The notes under the pieces were generated by a model. It saw only the letters and a program-made list of their open reading frames with translations, did no database searches and was not told the origin of the DNA. Below are positions 46,001-56,500 of a stretch of DNA of 64,000 nucleotides, in pieces (within the stretch, counting starts at the first letter, position 1; the number at the start of each line of letters is the position of its first letter). The DNA is taken from the NCBI RefSeq assembly GCF_036588685.1, contig NC_086382.1, forward strand, positions 77,597,999-77,661,998, read 5' to 3'. A program made the position numbers and the translations under genes. This DNA is from Mytilus trossulus (Eukaryota > Mollusca > Bivalvia > Mytilida > Mytilidae).

Positions 46001-49000
46001 GATGGATGAGAGACGACTGATAGAAGATGCTTACTCAGAGGGAACACTGTGTTTACTGGCCTGTACACTTTGGAATAGCCTATCATCATAGTGGACTGAC
46101 GATGGACGAGAGACGACTGATAGAAGATGCTTACTCAGAGGGAATACTGTGTTTACTGGCCTGTACACTTTGGAATAGCCTATCATCATAGTGGACTGAC
46201 GATGGACGAGAGACGACTGATATAAGATGCTTACTCAGAGGGAATAATGTGTTTACTGGCCTGTACACTTTGGAATAGCCTATCATCATAGTGGACTGAC
46301 GATGGACGAAAGACGACTGATATAAGATGCTTACTCAGAGGGAATACTGTGTTTACTGGCCTGTACACTTTGGAATAGCCTATCATCATAGTGAACTGAC
46401 GATGGACGAGAGACGACTGATAGAAGATGCTTACTCAGAGGGAATACTGTGTTTACTGGCCTGTACACTTTGGAATAGCCTATCATCATAGTGAACTGAC
46501 GATGGACGAGAGACGACTGATAGAAGATGCTTACTCAGAGGGAATACTGTGTTTACTGGCCTGTACACTTTGGAATAGCCTATCATCATAGTGAACTGAC
46601 GATGGACGTGAGACGACTGATATAAGATGCTTACTCAGAGGGCATACTGTGTTTACTGGCCTGTACACTTTGGAATAGCCTATCATCATAGTGGACTGAC
46701 GATGGACGAGAGACGACTGATATAAGATGCTTACTCAGAGGGAATACTGTGTTTACTGGCCTGTACACTTTGGAATAGCCTATCATCATAGTGAACTGAC
46801 AATGGACGTGAGACGACTGATAGAAGATGCTTACTCAGAGGGAATACTGTGTTTACTGGCCTGTACACTTTGGAATAGCCTATCATCATAGTGGACTGAC
46901 GATGGACGAGAGACGACTGATAGAAGATGCTTACTCAGAGGGAATACTGTGTTTACTGGCCTGTACACTTTGGAATAGCCTATCATCATAGTGGACTGAC
47001 GATGGACGAGAGACGACTGATATAAGATGCTTACTCAGAGGGAATACTGTGTTTACTGGCCTGTACACTTTGGAATAGCCTATCATCATAGTGGACTGAC
47101 GATGGACGAGAGACGACTGATAGAAGATGCTTACTCAGAGGGAATACTGTGTTTACTGGCCTGTACACTTTGGAATAGCCTATCATCATAGTGGACTGAC
47201 GATGGACGAGAGACGACTGATATAAGATGCTTACTCAGAGGGAATACTGTGTTTACTGGCCTGTACACTTTGGAATAGCCTATCATCATAGTGGACTGAC
47301 GATGGACGAGAGACGACTGATATAAGATGCTTACTCAGAGGGAATACTGTGTTTACTGGCCTGTACACTTTGGAATAGCCTATCATCATAGTGGACTGAC
47401 GATGGACGAAAGACGACTGATATAAGATGCTTACTCAGAGGGAATACTGTGTTTACTGGCCTGTACACTTTGGAATAGCCTATCATCATAGTGAACTGAC
47501 GATGGACGAGAGACGACTGATAGAAGATGCTTACTCAGAGGGAATACTGTGTTTACTGGCCTGTACACTTTGGAATAGCCTATCATCATAGTGAACTGAC
47601 GATGGACGTGAGACGACTGATAGAAGATGCTTACTCAGAGGGAATACTGTGTTTACTGGCCTGTACACTTTGGAATAGCCTATCATCATAGTGGACTGAC
47701 GATGGACGAGAGACGACTGATATAAGATGCTTACTCAGAGGGAATACTGTGTTTACTGGCCTGTACACTTTGGAATAGTGGACTGACGATGGACGAGAGA
47801 CGACTGATATAAGATGCTCACTCAGAGGGAATACTGTGTTTACTGGCCTGTACACTTTGGAATAGCCTATCATCATAGTGGACTGACGATGGATGAGAGA
47901 CGACTGATAGAAGATGCTTACTCAGAGGGAACACTGTGTTTACTGGCCTGTACACTTTGGAATAGCCTATCATCATAGTGGACTGACGATGGACGAGAGA
48001 CGACTGATAGAAGATGCTTACTCAGAGGGAATACTGTGTTTACTGGCCTGTACACTTTGGAATAGCCTATCATCATAGTGGACTGACGATGGACGAGAGA
48101 CGACTGATATAAGATGCTTACTCAGAGGGAATACTGTGTTTACTGGCCTGTACACTTTGGAATAGCCTATCATCATAGTGGACTGACGATGGACGAAAGA
48201 CGACTGATATAAGATGCTTACTCAGAGGGAATACTGTGTTTACTGGCCTGTACACTTTGGAATAGCCTATCATCATAGTGAACTGACGATGGACGAGAGA
48301 CGACTGATAGAAGATGCTTACTCAGAGGGAATACTGTGTTTACTGGCCTGTACACTTTGGAATAGCCTATCATCATAGTGAACTGACGATGGACGAGAGA
48401 CGACTGATAGAAGATGCTTACTCAGAGGGAATACTGTGTTTACTGGCCTGTACACTTTGGAATAGCCTATCATCATAGTGAACTGACGATGGACGTGAGA
48501 CGACTGATAGAAGATGCTTACTCAGAGGGAACACTGTGTTTACTGGCCTGTACACTTTGGAATAGTGGACTGACGATGGACGAGAGACGACTGATATAAG
48601 ATGCTTACTCAGAGGGAATACTGTGTTTACTGGCCTGTACACTTTGGAATAGCCTATCATCATAGTGGACTGACGATGGATGAGAGACGACTGATAGAAG
48701 ATGCTTACTCAGAGGGAACACTGTGTTTACTGGCCTGTACACTTTGGAATAGCCTATCATCATAGTGGACTGACGATGGACGAGAGACGACTGATATAAG
48801 ATGCTTACTCAGAGGGAACACTGTGTTTACTGGCCTGTACACTTTGGAATAGCCTATCATCATAGTGGACTGACGATGGACGAGAGACGACTGATATAAG
48901 ATGCTTACTCAGAGGGAATACTGTGTTTACTGGCCTGTACACTTTGGAATAGCCTATCATCATAGTGGACTGACGATGGACGAGAGACGACTGATATAAG

Positions 49001-52000
49001 ATGCTTACTCAGAGGGAATACTGTGTTTACTGGCCTGTACACTTTGGAATAGCCTATCATCATAGTGGACTGACGATGGACGAAAGACGACTGATATAAG
49101 ATGCTTACTCAGAGGGAATACTGTGTTTACTGGCCTGTACACTTTGGAATAGCCTATCATCATAGTGGACTGACGATGGACAAGAGACGACTGATAGAAG
49201 ATGCTTACTCAGAGGGAATACTGTGTTTACTGGCCTGTACACTTTGGAATAGCCTATCATCATAGTGGACTGACGATGGACGAGAGACGACTGATATAAG
49301 ATGCTTACTCAGAGGGAATACTGTGTTTACTGGCCTGTACACTTTGGAATAGCCTATCATCATAGTGGACTGACGATGGACAAGAGACGACTGATATAAG
49401 ATGCTTACTCAGAGGGAATACTGTGTTTACTGGCCTGTACACTTTGGAATAGCCTATCATCATAGTGGACTGACGATGGACGAAAGACGACTGATATAAG
49501 ATGCTTACTCAGAGGGAATACTGTGTTTACTGGCCTGTACACTTTGGAATAGCCTATCATCATAGTGAACTGACGATGGACGAGAGACGACTGATAGAAG
49601 ATGCTTACTCAGAGGGAATACTGTGTTTACTGGCCTGTACACTTTGGAATAGCCTATCATCATAGTGAACTGACGATGGACGTGAGACGACTGATAGAAG
49701 ATGCTTACTCAGAGGGAATACTGTGTTTACTGGCCTGTACACTTTGGAATAGCCTATCATCATAGTGGACTGACGATGGACGAGAGACGACTGATAGAAG
49801 ATGCTTACTCAGAGGGAATACTGTGTTTACTGGCCTGTACACCTTGGAATAGCCTATCATCATAGTGGACTGACGATGGACGAGAGACGACTGATATAAG
49901 ATGCTTACTCAGAGGGAATACTGTGTTTACTGGCCTGTACACTTTGGAATAGCCCATCATCATAGTGGACTGACGATGGACGAGAGACGACTGATATAAG
50001 ATGCTTACTCAGAGGGAATACTGTGTTTACTGGCCTGTACACTTTGGAATAGTGGACTGACGATGGACGAGAGACGACTGATATAAGATGCTTACTCAGA
50101 GGGAATACTGTGTTTACTGGCCTGTACACTTTGGAATAGCCTATCATCATAGTGGACTGACGATGGATGAGAGACGACTGATAGAAGATGCTTACTCAGA
50201 GGGAACACTGTGTTTACTGGCCTGTACACTTTGGAATAGCCTATCATCATAGTGGACTGACGATGGACGAGAGACGACTGATAGAAGATGCATACTCAGA
50301 GGGAACACTGTGTTTACTGGCCTGTACACTTTGGAATAGCCTATCATCATAGTGGACTGACGATGGACGAGAGACGACTGATATAAGATGCTTACTCAGA
50401 GGGAATACTGTGTTTACTGGCCTGTACACTTTGGAATAGCCTATCATCATAGTGGACTGACGATGGATGAGAGACGACTGATAGAAGATGCCTACTCAGA
50501 GGGAACACTGTGTTTACTGGCCTGTACACTTTGGAATAGCCTATCATCATAGTGGACTGACGATGGACGAGAGACGACTGATAGAAGATGCTTACTCAGA
50601 GGGAACACTGTGTTTACTGGCCTGTACACTTTGGAATAGCCTATCATCATAGTGGACTGACGATGGACGAGAGACGACTGATATAAGATGCTTACTCAGA
50701 GGGAATACTGTGTTTACTGGCCTGTACACTTTGGAATAGCCTATCATCATAGTGAACTGACGATGGACGAGAGACGACTGATAGAAGATGCTTACTCAGA
50801 GGGAATACTGTGTTTACTGGCCTGTACATTTTGGAATAGCCTATCATCATAGTGAACTGACGATGGACGTGAGACGACTGATAGAAGATGCTTACTCAGA
50901 GGGAATACTGTGTTTACTGGCATGTACACTTTGGAATAGCCTATCATCATAGTGGACTGACGATGGACGAGAGACGACTGATAGAAGATGCTTACTCAGA
51001 GGGAATACTGTGTTTACTGGCCTGTACACTTTGGAATAGCCTATCATCATAGTGGACTGACGATGGACGAGAGACGACTGATATAAGATGCTTACTCAGA
51101 GGGAATACTGTGTTTACTGGCCTGTACGCTTTGGAATAGCCTATCATCATAGTGGACTGACGATGGACGAGAGACGACTGATATAAGATGCTTACTCAGA
51201 GGGAATACTGTGTTTACTGGCCTGTACACTTTGGAATAGTGGACTGACGATGGACGAGAGACGACTGATATAAGATGCTTACTCAGAGGGAATACTGTGT
51301 TTACTGGCCTGTACACTTTGGAATAGCCTATCATCATAGTGGACTGACGATGGATGAGAGACGACTGATAGAAGATGCTTACTCAGAGGGAACACTGTGT
51401 TTACTGGCCTGTACACTTTAGAATAGCCTATCATCATAGTGGACTGACGATGGACGAGAGACGACTGATATAAGATGCTTACTCAGAGGGAACACTGTGT
51501 TTACTGGCCTGTACACTTTGGAATAGCCTATCATCATAGTGGACTGACGATGGACGAGAGACGACTGATATAAGATGCTTACTCAGAGGGAATACTGTGT
51601 TTACTGGCCTGTACACTTTGGAATAGCCTATCATCATAGTGGACTGACGATGGACGAGAGACGACTGATAGAAGATGCTTACTCAGAGGGAATACTGTGT
51701 TTACTGGCCTGTACACTTTGGAATAGCCTATCATCATAGTGGACTGACGATGGACGAGAGACGACTGATAGAAGATGCTTACTCAGAGGGAACACTGTGT
51801 TTACTGGCCTGTACACTTTGGAATAGCCTATCATCATAGTGGACTGACGATGGACGAGAGACGACTGATATAAGATGCTTACTCAGAGGGAATACTGTGT
51901 TTACTGGCCTGTACACTTTGGAATAGCCTATCATCATAGTGGACTGACGATGGACGAGAGACGACTGATATAAGATGCTTACTCAGAGGGAATACTGTGT

Positions 52001-53389
52001 TTACTGGCCTGTACACTTTGGAATAGCCTATCACCATAGTGGACTGACGATGGACGAGAGACGACTGATATAAGATGCTTACTCAGAGGGAATACTGTGT
52101 TTACTGGCCTGTACACTTTGGAATAGCCTATCATCATAGTGGACTGACGATGGACGAGAGACGACTGATAGAAGATGCTTACTCAGAGGGAATACTGTGT
52201 TTACTGGCCTGTACACTTTGGAATAGCCTATCATCATAGTGGACTGACGATGGACGAGAGACGACTGATATAAGATGCTTACTCGGAGGGAATACTGTGT
52301 TTACTGGCCTGTACACTTTGGAATAGCCTATCATCATAGTGGACTGACGATGGACGAGAGACGACTGATAGAAGATGCTTACTCACAGGGAATACTGTGT
52401 TTACTGGCCTGTACACTTTGTAATAGCCTATCATCATAGTGGACTGACGATGGACGAGAGACGACTGATATAAGATGCTTACTCAGAGGGAATACTGTGT
52501 TTACTGGCTTGTACACTTTGGAATAGCCTATCATCATAGTGGACTGACAATGGACGAGAGACGACTGATAGAAGATGCTTACTCAGAGGGAATACTGTGT
52601 TTACTGGCCTGTACACTTTGGAATAGTGGACTGACGATGGACGAGAGACGACTGATATAAGATGCTTACTCAGAGGGAATACTGTGTTTACTGGCCTGTA
52701 CACTTTGGAATAGTGGACTGACGATGGACGAGAGACGACTGATAGAAGATGCTTACTCAGAGGGAATACTGTGTTTACTGGCCTGTACACTTTGGAATAG
52801 CCTATCATCATAGTGGACTGACGATGGACGAGAGACGACTGATATAAGATGCTTACTCAGAGGGAATACTGTGTTTACTGGCCTGTACACTTTGGAATAG
52901 CCTATCATCATAGTGGACTGACGATGGACGAGAGACGACTGATATAAGATGCTTACTCAGAGGGAATACTGTGTTTACTGGCCTGTACACTTTGGAATAG
53001 CCTATCATCATAGTGGACTGACGATGGACGAGAGACGACTGATAGAAGATGCTTTCTCAGAGGGAATACTGTGTTTACTGGCCTGTACACTTTGGAATAG
53101 CCTATCATCATAGTGGACTGACGATGGACGAGAGACGACTGATATAAGATGCTTACTCAGAGGGAATACTGTGTTTACTGGCCTGTACACTTTGGAATAG
53201 CCTATCATCATAGTGGACTGACGATGGACGAGAGACGACTGATAGAAGATGCTTACTCAGAGGGAATACTGTGTTTACTGGCCTGTACACTTTGGAATAG
53301 CCTATCATCATAGTGGACTGACGATGGACGAGAGACGACTGATATAAGATGCTTACTCAGAGGGAATACTGTATTTACTGACCTGTACA
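43032..53389 (+). repeat. Tandem array of about 104 x 100-bp units made from HELQ coding sequence
   Basis: Each unit encodes, in one frame, [18 protein letters not shown] then [16 protein letters not shown], the HELQ domain-2 motif region. Units are 100 bp, some 99 bp (GATAGAAATGC variant) and seven 87 bp (CCTATCATCATAG lost). Each unit is bounded by CCTGTACA, present in HELQ both before CTTTGG and before AGTACACTAGC. This 8-bp homology probably seeded the duplication. As 100 is not a multiple of 3, the frame shifts at each unit. Higher-order repeats of 1887 bp and 798 bp are present. Open frames on both strands here are by-products. Confidence 0.95.
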
Positions 53390-53585
53390 AGTACACTAGC
53401 GGCTGGTGTTAATCTACCTGCTAACAGAGTAAGTTTACGAAGTCCCTATGTAGGGAGTGCATTTCTGAGCAGGACCCAGTATGAACAGATGACAGGAAGA
53501 GCTGGTATTGGTTCTTCAGGGGAAAGCATCCTGATCACTTAATCTACAGACAGGGATAAGGTACAAGAATTTATTGCTGGATCAA
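53390..53585 (+). pseudogene. HELQ: HELQ pseudogene, middle segment
   Basis: It continues from the last array unit: [20 protein letters not shown] (motifs IV-V), [20 protein letters not shown] and [13 protein letters not shown], then an in-frame TAA and DKVQEFIAGSINK. The motif VI region reads GRAGIG where HELQ has GRAGRAGIG, a three-residue deletion that removes the arginine finger region. It is interrupted by the hammerhead element. Confidence 0.88.
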
Positions 53586-53635
53586 TAAATAAACTCATCA
53601 TATATACTTGTACCAGGACTTTATTTTTTATAAAA

Positions 53636-53675
53636 GCCAGACGCGCGTTTCGTCCACAAAAGACTCATCAGTGAC
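53636..53675 (-). ncRNA. Hammerhead ribozyme (ACGCGCGT stem III)
   Basis: Minus strand: GTCA / CTGATGA / GTC-loop-GAC / GAA / ACGCGCGT / C / TGGC. Stem I is GTCA with TGGC (one G-U), stem II has 3 bp, and stem III is the palindrome ACGCGCGT, with cleavage expected after the C. All core residues are present. The palindromic stem III favours a dimeric form. Confidence 0.85.
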
Positions 53676-53999
53676 GCTCGAATACAAAAAGTTAAAAAAG
53701 CCAAAATAAAGTACGAAGTTGGAGAACGTTTAGGGCCAAAATTCCTAAAAGTGTTGCCAAATCCAGCTAAGGTAAGCTATGCCTGAGGTAGAAAAGCCTT
53801 AGTATTTCAAAAATTCTAAATTTTGTAAACAGTTAATTTTTATATATAACCATATCAATGACAATTCATGTCAGCACAAAATGTGCTGACTACTGGGCTG
53901 GTGATACCCTCGGGGAAATAAATATCCACCAGCAGTGGCATCGACCCAGTGGTTGTAAATAAACTCATCATAGATACCAGTACTAATTTGTTTATATAC

Positions 54000-54039
54000 G
54001 CCAGACGCGCGTTTCGTCTACAAAAGATTCATCAGTGAC
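54000..54039 (-). ncRNA. Hammerhead ribozyme, stem II weakened
   Basis: Same layout as the copy at 53636, with core CTGATGA, GAA, ACGCGCGT and C intact, but stem II reads ATC/GAC, losing the closing pair. It is probably weak or inactive. Confidence 0.75.
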
Positions 54040-54046
54040 CAAATGA

Positions 54047-55080
54047 GATGTGTTACAGTAGTCTAATGTATGATGAAGGAAAGGGAATCCGTAGTCTCAT
54101 ACGTTCTGTAATAGGTTTACAGGTTACTAAGAACACCACTGATGTGTTACTGTAGGCTAATGTATGATGAAGGAAAGGGAATCCGTAGTCTCATACGTTC
54201 TGTAATAGGCTTACAGGTTACTAAGACCACCACTGATGTGTTACAGTAGTCTAATGTATGATGAAGGAAAGGGAATCCGTAGTCTCATACGTTCTGTAAT
54301 AGGCTTACAGGTTACTAAGACCACCACTGATGTGTTACAGTAGTCTAATGTATGATGAAGGAAAGGGAATCCGTAGTCTCATACGTTCTGTAATAGGTTT
54401 ACAGGTTACTAAGACCACCACTGATGTGTTACTGTAGGCTAATGTATGATGAAGGAAAGGGAATCCGTAGTCTCATACGTTCTGTAATAGGCTTACAGGT
54501 TACTCAGACCACCACTGATGTATTACTGTAGTCTAATGTATGATGAAGGAAAGGGAATCCGTAGTCTCATACGTTCTGTAATAGGCTTACAGATTACTCA
54601 GACCACCACTGATGTGTTACAGTAGTCTAATGTATGATGAAGGAAAGGGAATCCGTAGTCTCATACGTTCTGTAATAGGTTTACAGGTTACTAAGACCAC
54701 CACTGATGTGTTACTGTAGGCTAATGTATGATGAAGGAAAGGGAATCCGTAGTCTCATACCTTCTGTAATAGGCTTACAGGTTACTCAGACCACCACTGA
54801 TGTATTACTGTAGTCAAATGTATGATGAAGGAAAGGGAATCCGTAGTCTCATACGTTCTGTAATAGGCTTACAGGTTACTCAGACCACCACTGATGTGTT
54901 ACTGTAGGCTAATGTATGATGAAGGAAAAGGAATCCGTAGTCTCATACGTTCTGTAATAGGCTTACAGGTTACTAAGACCACCACTGATGTGTTACTGTA
55001 GGCTAATGTATGATGAAGGAAAGGGAATCCGTAGTCTCATACGTTCTGTAATAGGTTTACAGGTTACTAAGACCACCATT
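54047..55080 (+). repeat. Tandem array of 11 x 94-bp units from HELQ coding sequence
   Basis: The unit encodes SLMYDEGKGIRSLIRSVIGL then QVTKTT in one frame (the HELQ region after motif VI). Exactly 11 x 94 bp = 1034 bp. Units start and end at GATGTG (54047 and 55081), a 6-bp homology likely used for the first duplication. The 94-bp length shifts the frame at each unit. Variants (TTACTGTAGGC, TTACAGTAGTC) alternate. Confidence 0.93.
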
Positions 55081-56125
55081 GATGTGATCGAATTCATGAG
55101 AAAAACTTTGTTGTCCACTCAAGGAAATACATGTGATGTTACTATGGTAACCAAAGATTCACTGCAGAAGTTAACTGAACTTGGTTTAGTTGTCCAGAAA
55201 GGGTCAATGTCTGAGGGAGATGAAAACTGTGGTGATTTTCATTTAAAAGTTACACCTCTAGGAAGAGCTACATTTAAAAGATATGAAGATATTGATAATG
55301 CCTCACAACTTTACAATGATTTGAAGAAGGGCGAGGAGTCCCTTGTTCTGGCTACATAAATACATATTTTGTTTCTCCTTATGATATGGTAGATATGGTC
55401 AAACCATCATGGATCATTTATTTCCAGCAGCTTTCAGCATTAGATATTATTGAATTGAAAGCAGCATCCTTGATTGGTGTGCCTGAGAGTTACATAGCCA
55501 TGAGAGCTTCTGGACAACGCTCTAGACAGAATGTAAATGATTTGATATTAAATCGCTTCTACATCACCCTGATGTTGTATGAGTTATGGAAACAGAAAAG
55601 TTTATGGGAAGTCGCCGACAAATTTCAGCAAGCAAGAGGATTTATACAGAATATGTTGTCTAGTGCATCAGGTTTTGCGTCCAGTGTTCATTTCTGTTGG
55701 GAATTTGAAGTGTTTTTGGGCATACCAAGATTAACTTGGAAATTTTGTGAAAAGACTGCCATATTGTGTCACAACAGAATTAATTCCCTTGATGGAAACT
55801 CCAGGTGTCAAATTGTGAAGAGCTAAACAGCTTCATTCCAGTGGATATAAAACATTAACCCATGTGGCACATGCTGATCCAGTGGACATTGTTAAAAATA
55901 TTAAACAGATTTCTAAAAAGGCTGCTATACAGATTGTTACTTCTGCAAAGGTTCGTTTAAATTAAAAAGCAGAAGCATTGAGAGAAGAAGTTGAAGAACT
56001 TATAAATGTACCTGAAGGAAGTGTTTCCGTGACAACTATAAGTTCCCAAGAATCGGATATTTTACCTCCTACCCATGATGGTGCACACTTCTCACAGGAA
56101 TCAGTTTTTTATCTGTCTCCATGAC
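55081..56125 (+). pseudogene. HELQ: HELQ pseudogene, C-terminal segment
   Basis: It encodes EFMRKTLLSTQGN, DSLQKLTELGLVVQKGSM, FHLKVTPLGRATFKRY and LYNDLKKGEESLVLAT, then after a frameshift PSWIIYFQQLSALDIIELKA, SLIGVPESYIAMRASGQRSR and LYELWKQKSLWEVADKFQQA. After a second frameshift it recovers YKTLTHVAHADPVDIVKN and KAEALREEVEEL. These follow the human HELQ C-terminal winged-helix, ratchet and helix-hairpin-helix order. Confidence 0.88.
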
Positions 56126-56319
56126 ATAAAAGTGTTATAAGCTAAAACTTGTGCCTTTTCACGTGTGTTTTAAATGTGTTCAGATGAACTATATTGTGCA
56201 ATCATCAGCTGAGAAATATTGATATTATATTTTAAAATTCAGCATACACATATGTAAAATATTTCATGTTGGTGGCTTTACTTCAGATAAATTATGATGA
56301 CTTCAACCAGAAAAAAAGG

Positions 56320-56500
56320 AATTTTTCAAATACAAAGGTTTTCTACGTCACTTTTAGGATTGTTGGTCCTTAATGTTCTTTAACTTCGTACTATATTTAG
56401 CCTTTTTAACTTTTTGGATTCGAGCGTCACTGATGAGTCTTTGGTAGACGAAATGCGCGTCTGATGTAAATAAAGAAAATAATCATGGTATCTATGATGA
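56320..56500 (+). mobile_element. Solo hammerhead element fragment after the HELQ pseudogene
   Basis: AACTTCGTACTATATTTAGCC, TTTTTGGATTCGAGCGTCAC and the hammerhead match the reverse complement of 53636-53790. The end TATCTATGATGAGTT matches the unit end of the 53590 element. The two form an inverted pair around the C-terminal pseudogene segment. Confidence 0.72.
56426..56465 (+). ncRNA. Hammerhead ribozyme
   Basis: GTCA (56426-56429), CTGATGA, GTC-loop-GAC, GAA (56450-56452), ATGCGCGT (56453-56460, one T-G pair), C at 56461, then TGAT pairing with GTCA through a G-U. All core residues are present. Confidence 0.82.

Larger units (their letters stand above)
53590..54045 (-). mobile_element. 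Retrozyme-like element with two hammerheads, inside the HELQ pseudogene
   Basis: Two direct copies of AATAAACTCATCATA ... CCAGACGCGCGTTTCGTC ... TCATCAGTGAC (53590 and 53955 onward) are spaced 364 bp apart, each holding a minus-strand hammerhead. The intervening sequence (53886-53951) matches, in reverse, the 62243 element, including CCCGAGGGTATCACCAGCCC and CCACTGGGTCGATGCC. The layout fits a retrozyme: tandem units of a few hundred bp cut by hammerheads, with no protein. Confidence 0.78.
42230..56125 (+). pseudogene. HELQ: HELQ (HEL308 helicase) processed pseudogene, expanded by internal arrays
   Basis: This is an intronless, 5'-truncated copy of HELQ, the superfamily 2 3'-5' DNA helicase of fork repair. 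HELQ-like sequence runs at 42230-43031, 53390-53585 and 55081-56125, with a 100-bp array (43032-53389), a hammerhead element (53590-54045) and a 94-bp array (54047-55080) between. Disabling changes: no ATG, an in-frame TAA at 42596-42598, a missing block of helicase domain 2, TAA near 53539, frameshifts near 55359-55385 and 55715, and array units not divisible by three. The absence of introns across the gene suggests a retrocopy (vertebrate HELQ has many exons), but no poly-A tail or target duplication was found. It cannot encode an active helicase. Confidence 0.88.

Noticed and set aside
43148-53211. Many open frames on both strands in the 100-bp array
   Set aside because: They arise because a 100-bp unit is read in rotating frames. 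The antisense ones repeat the same meaningless peptide, and none has a start or gene context.
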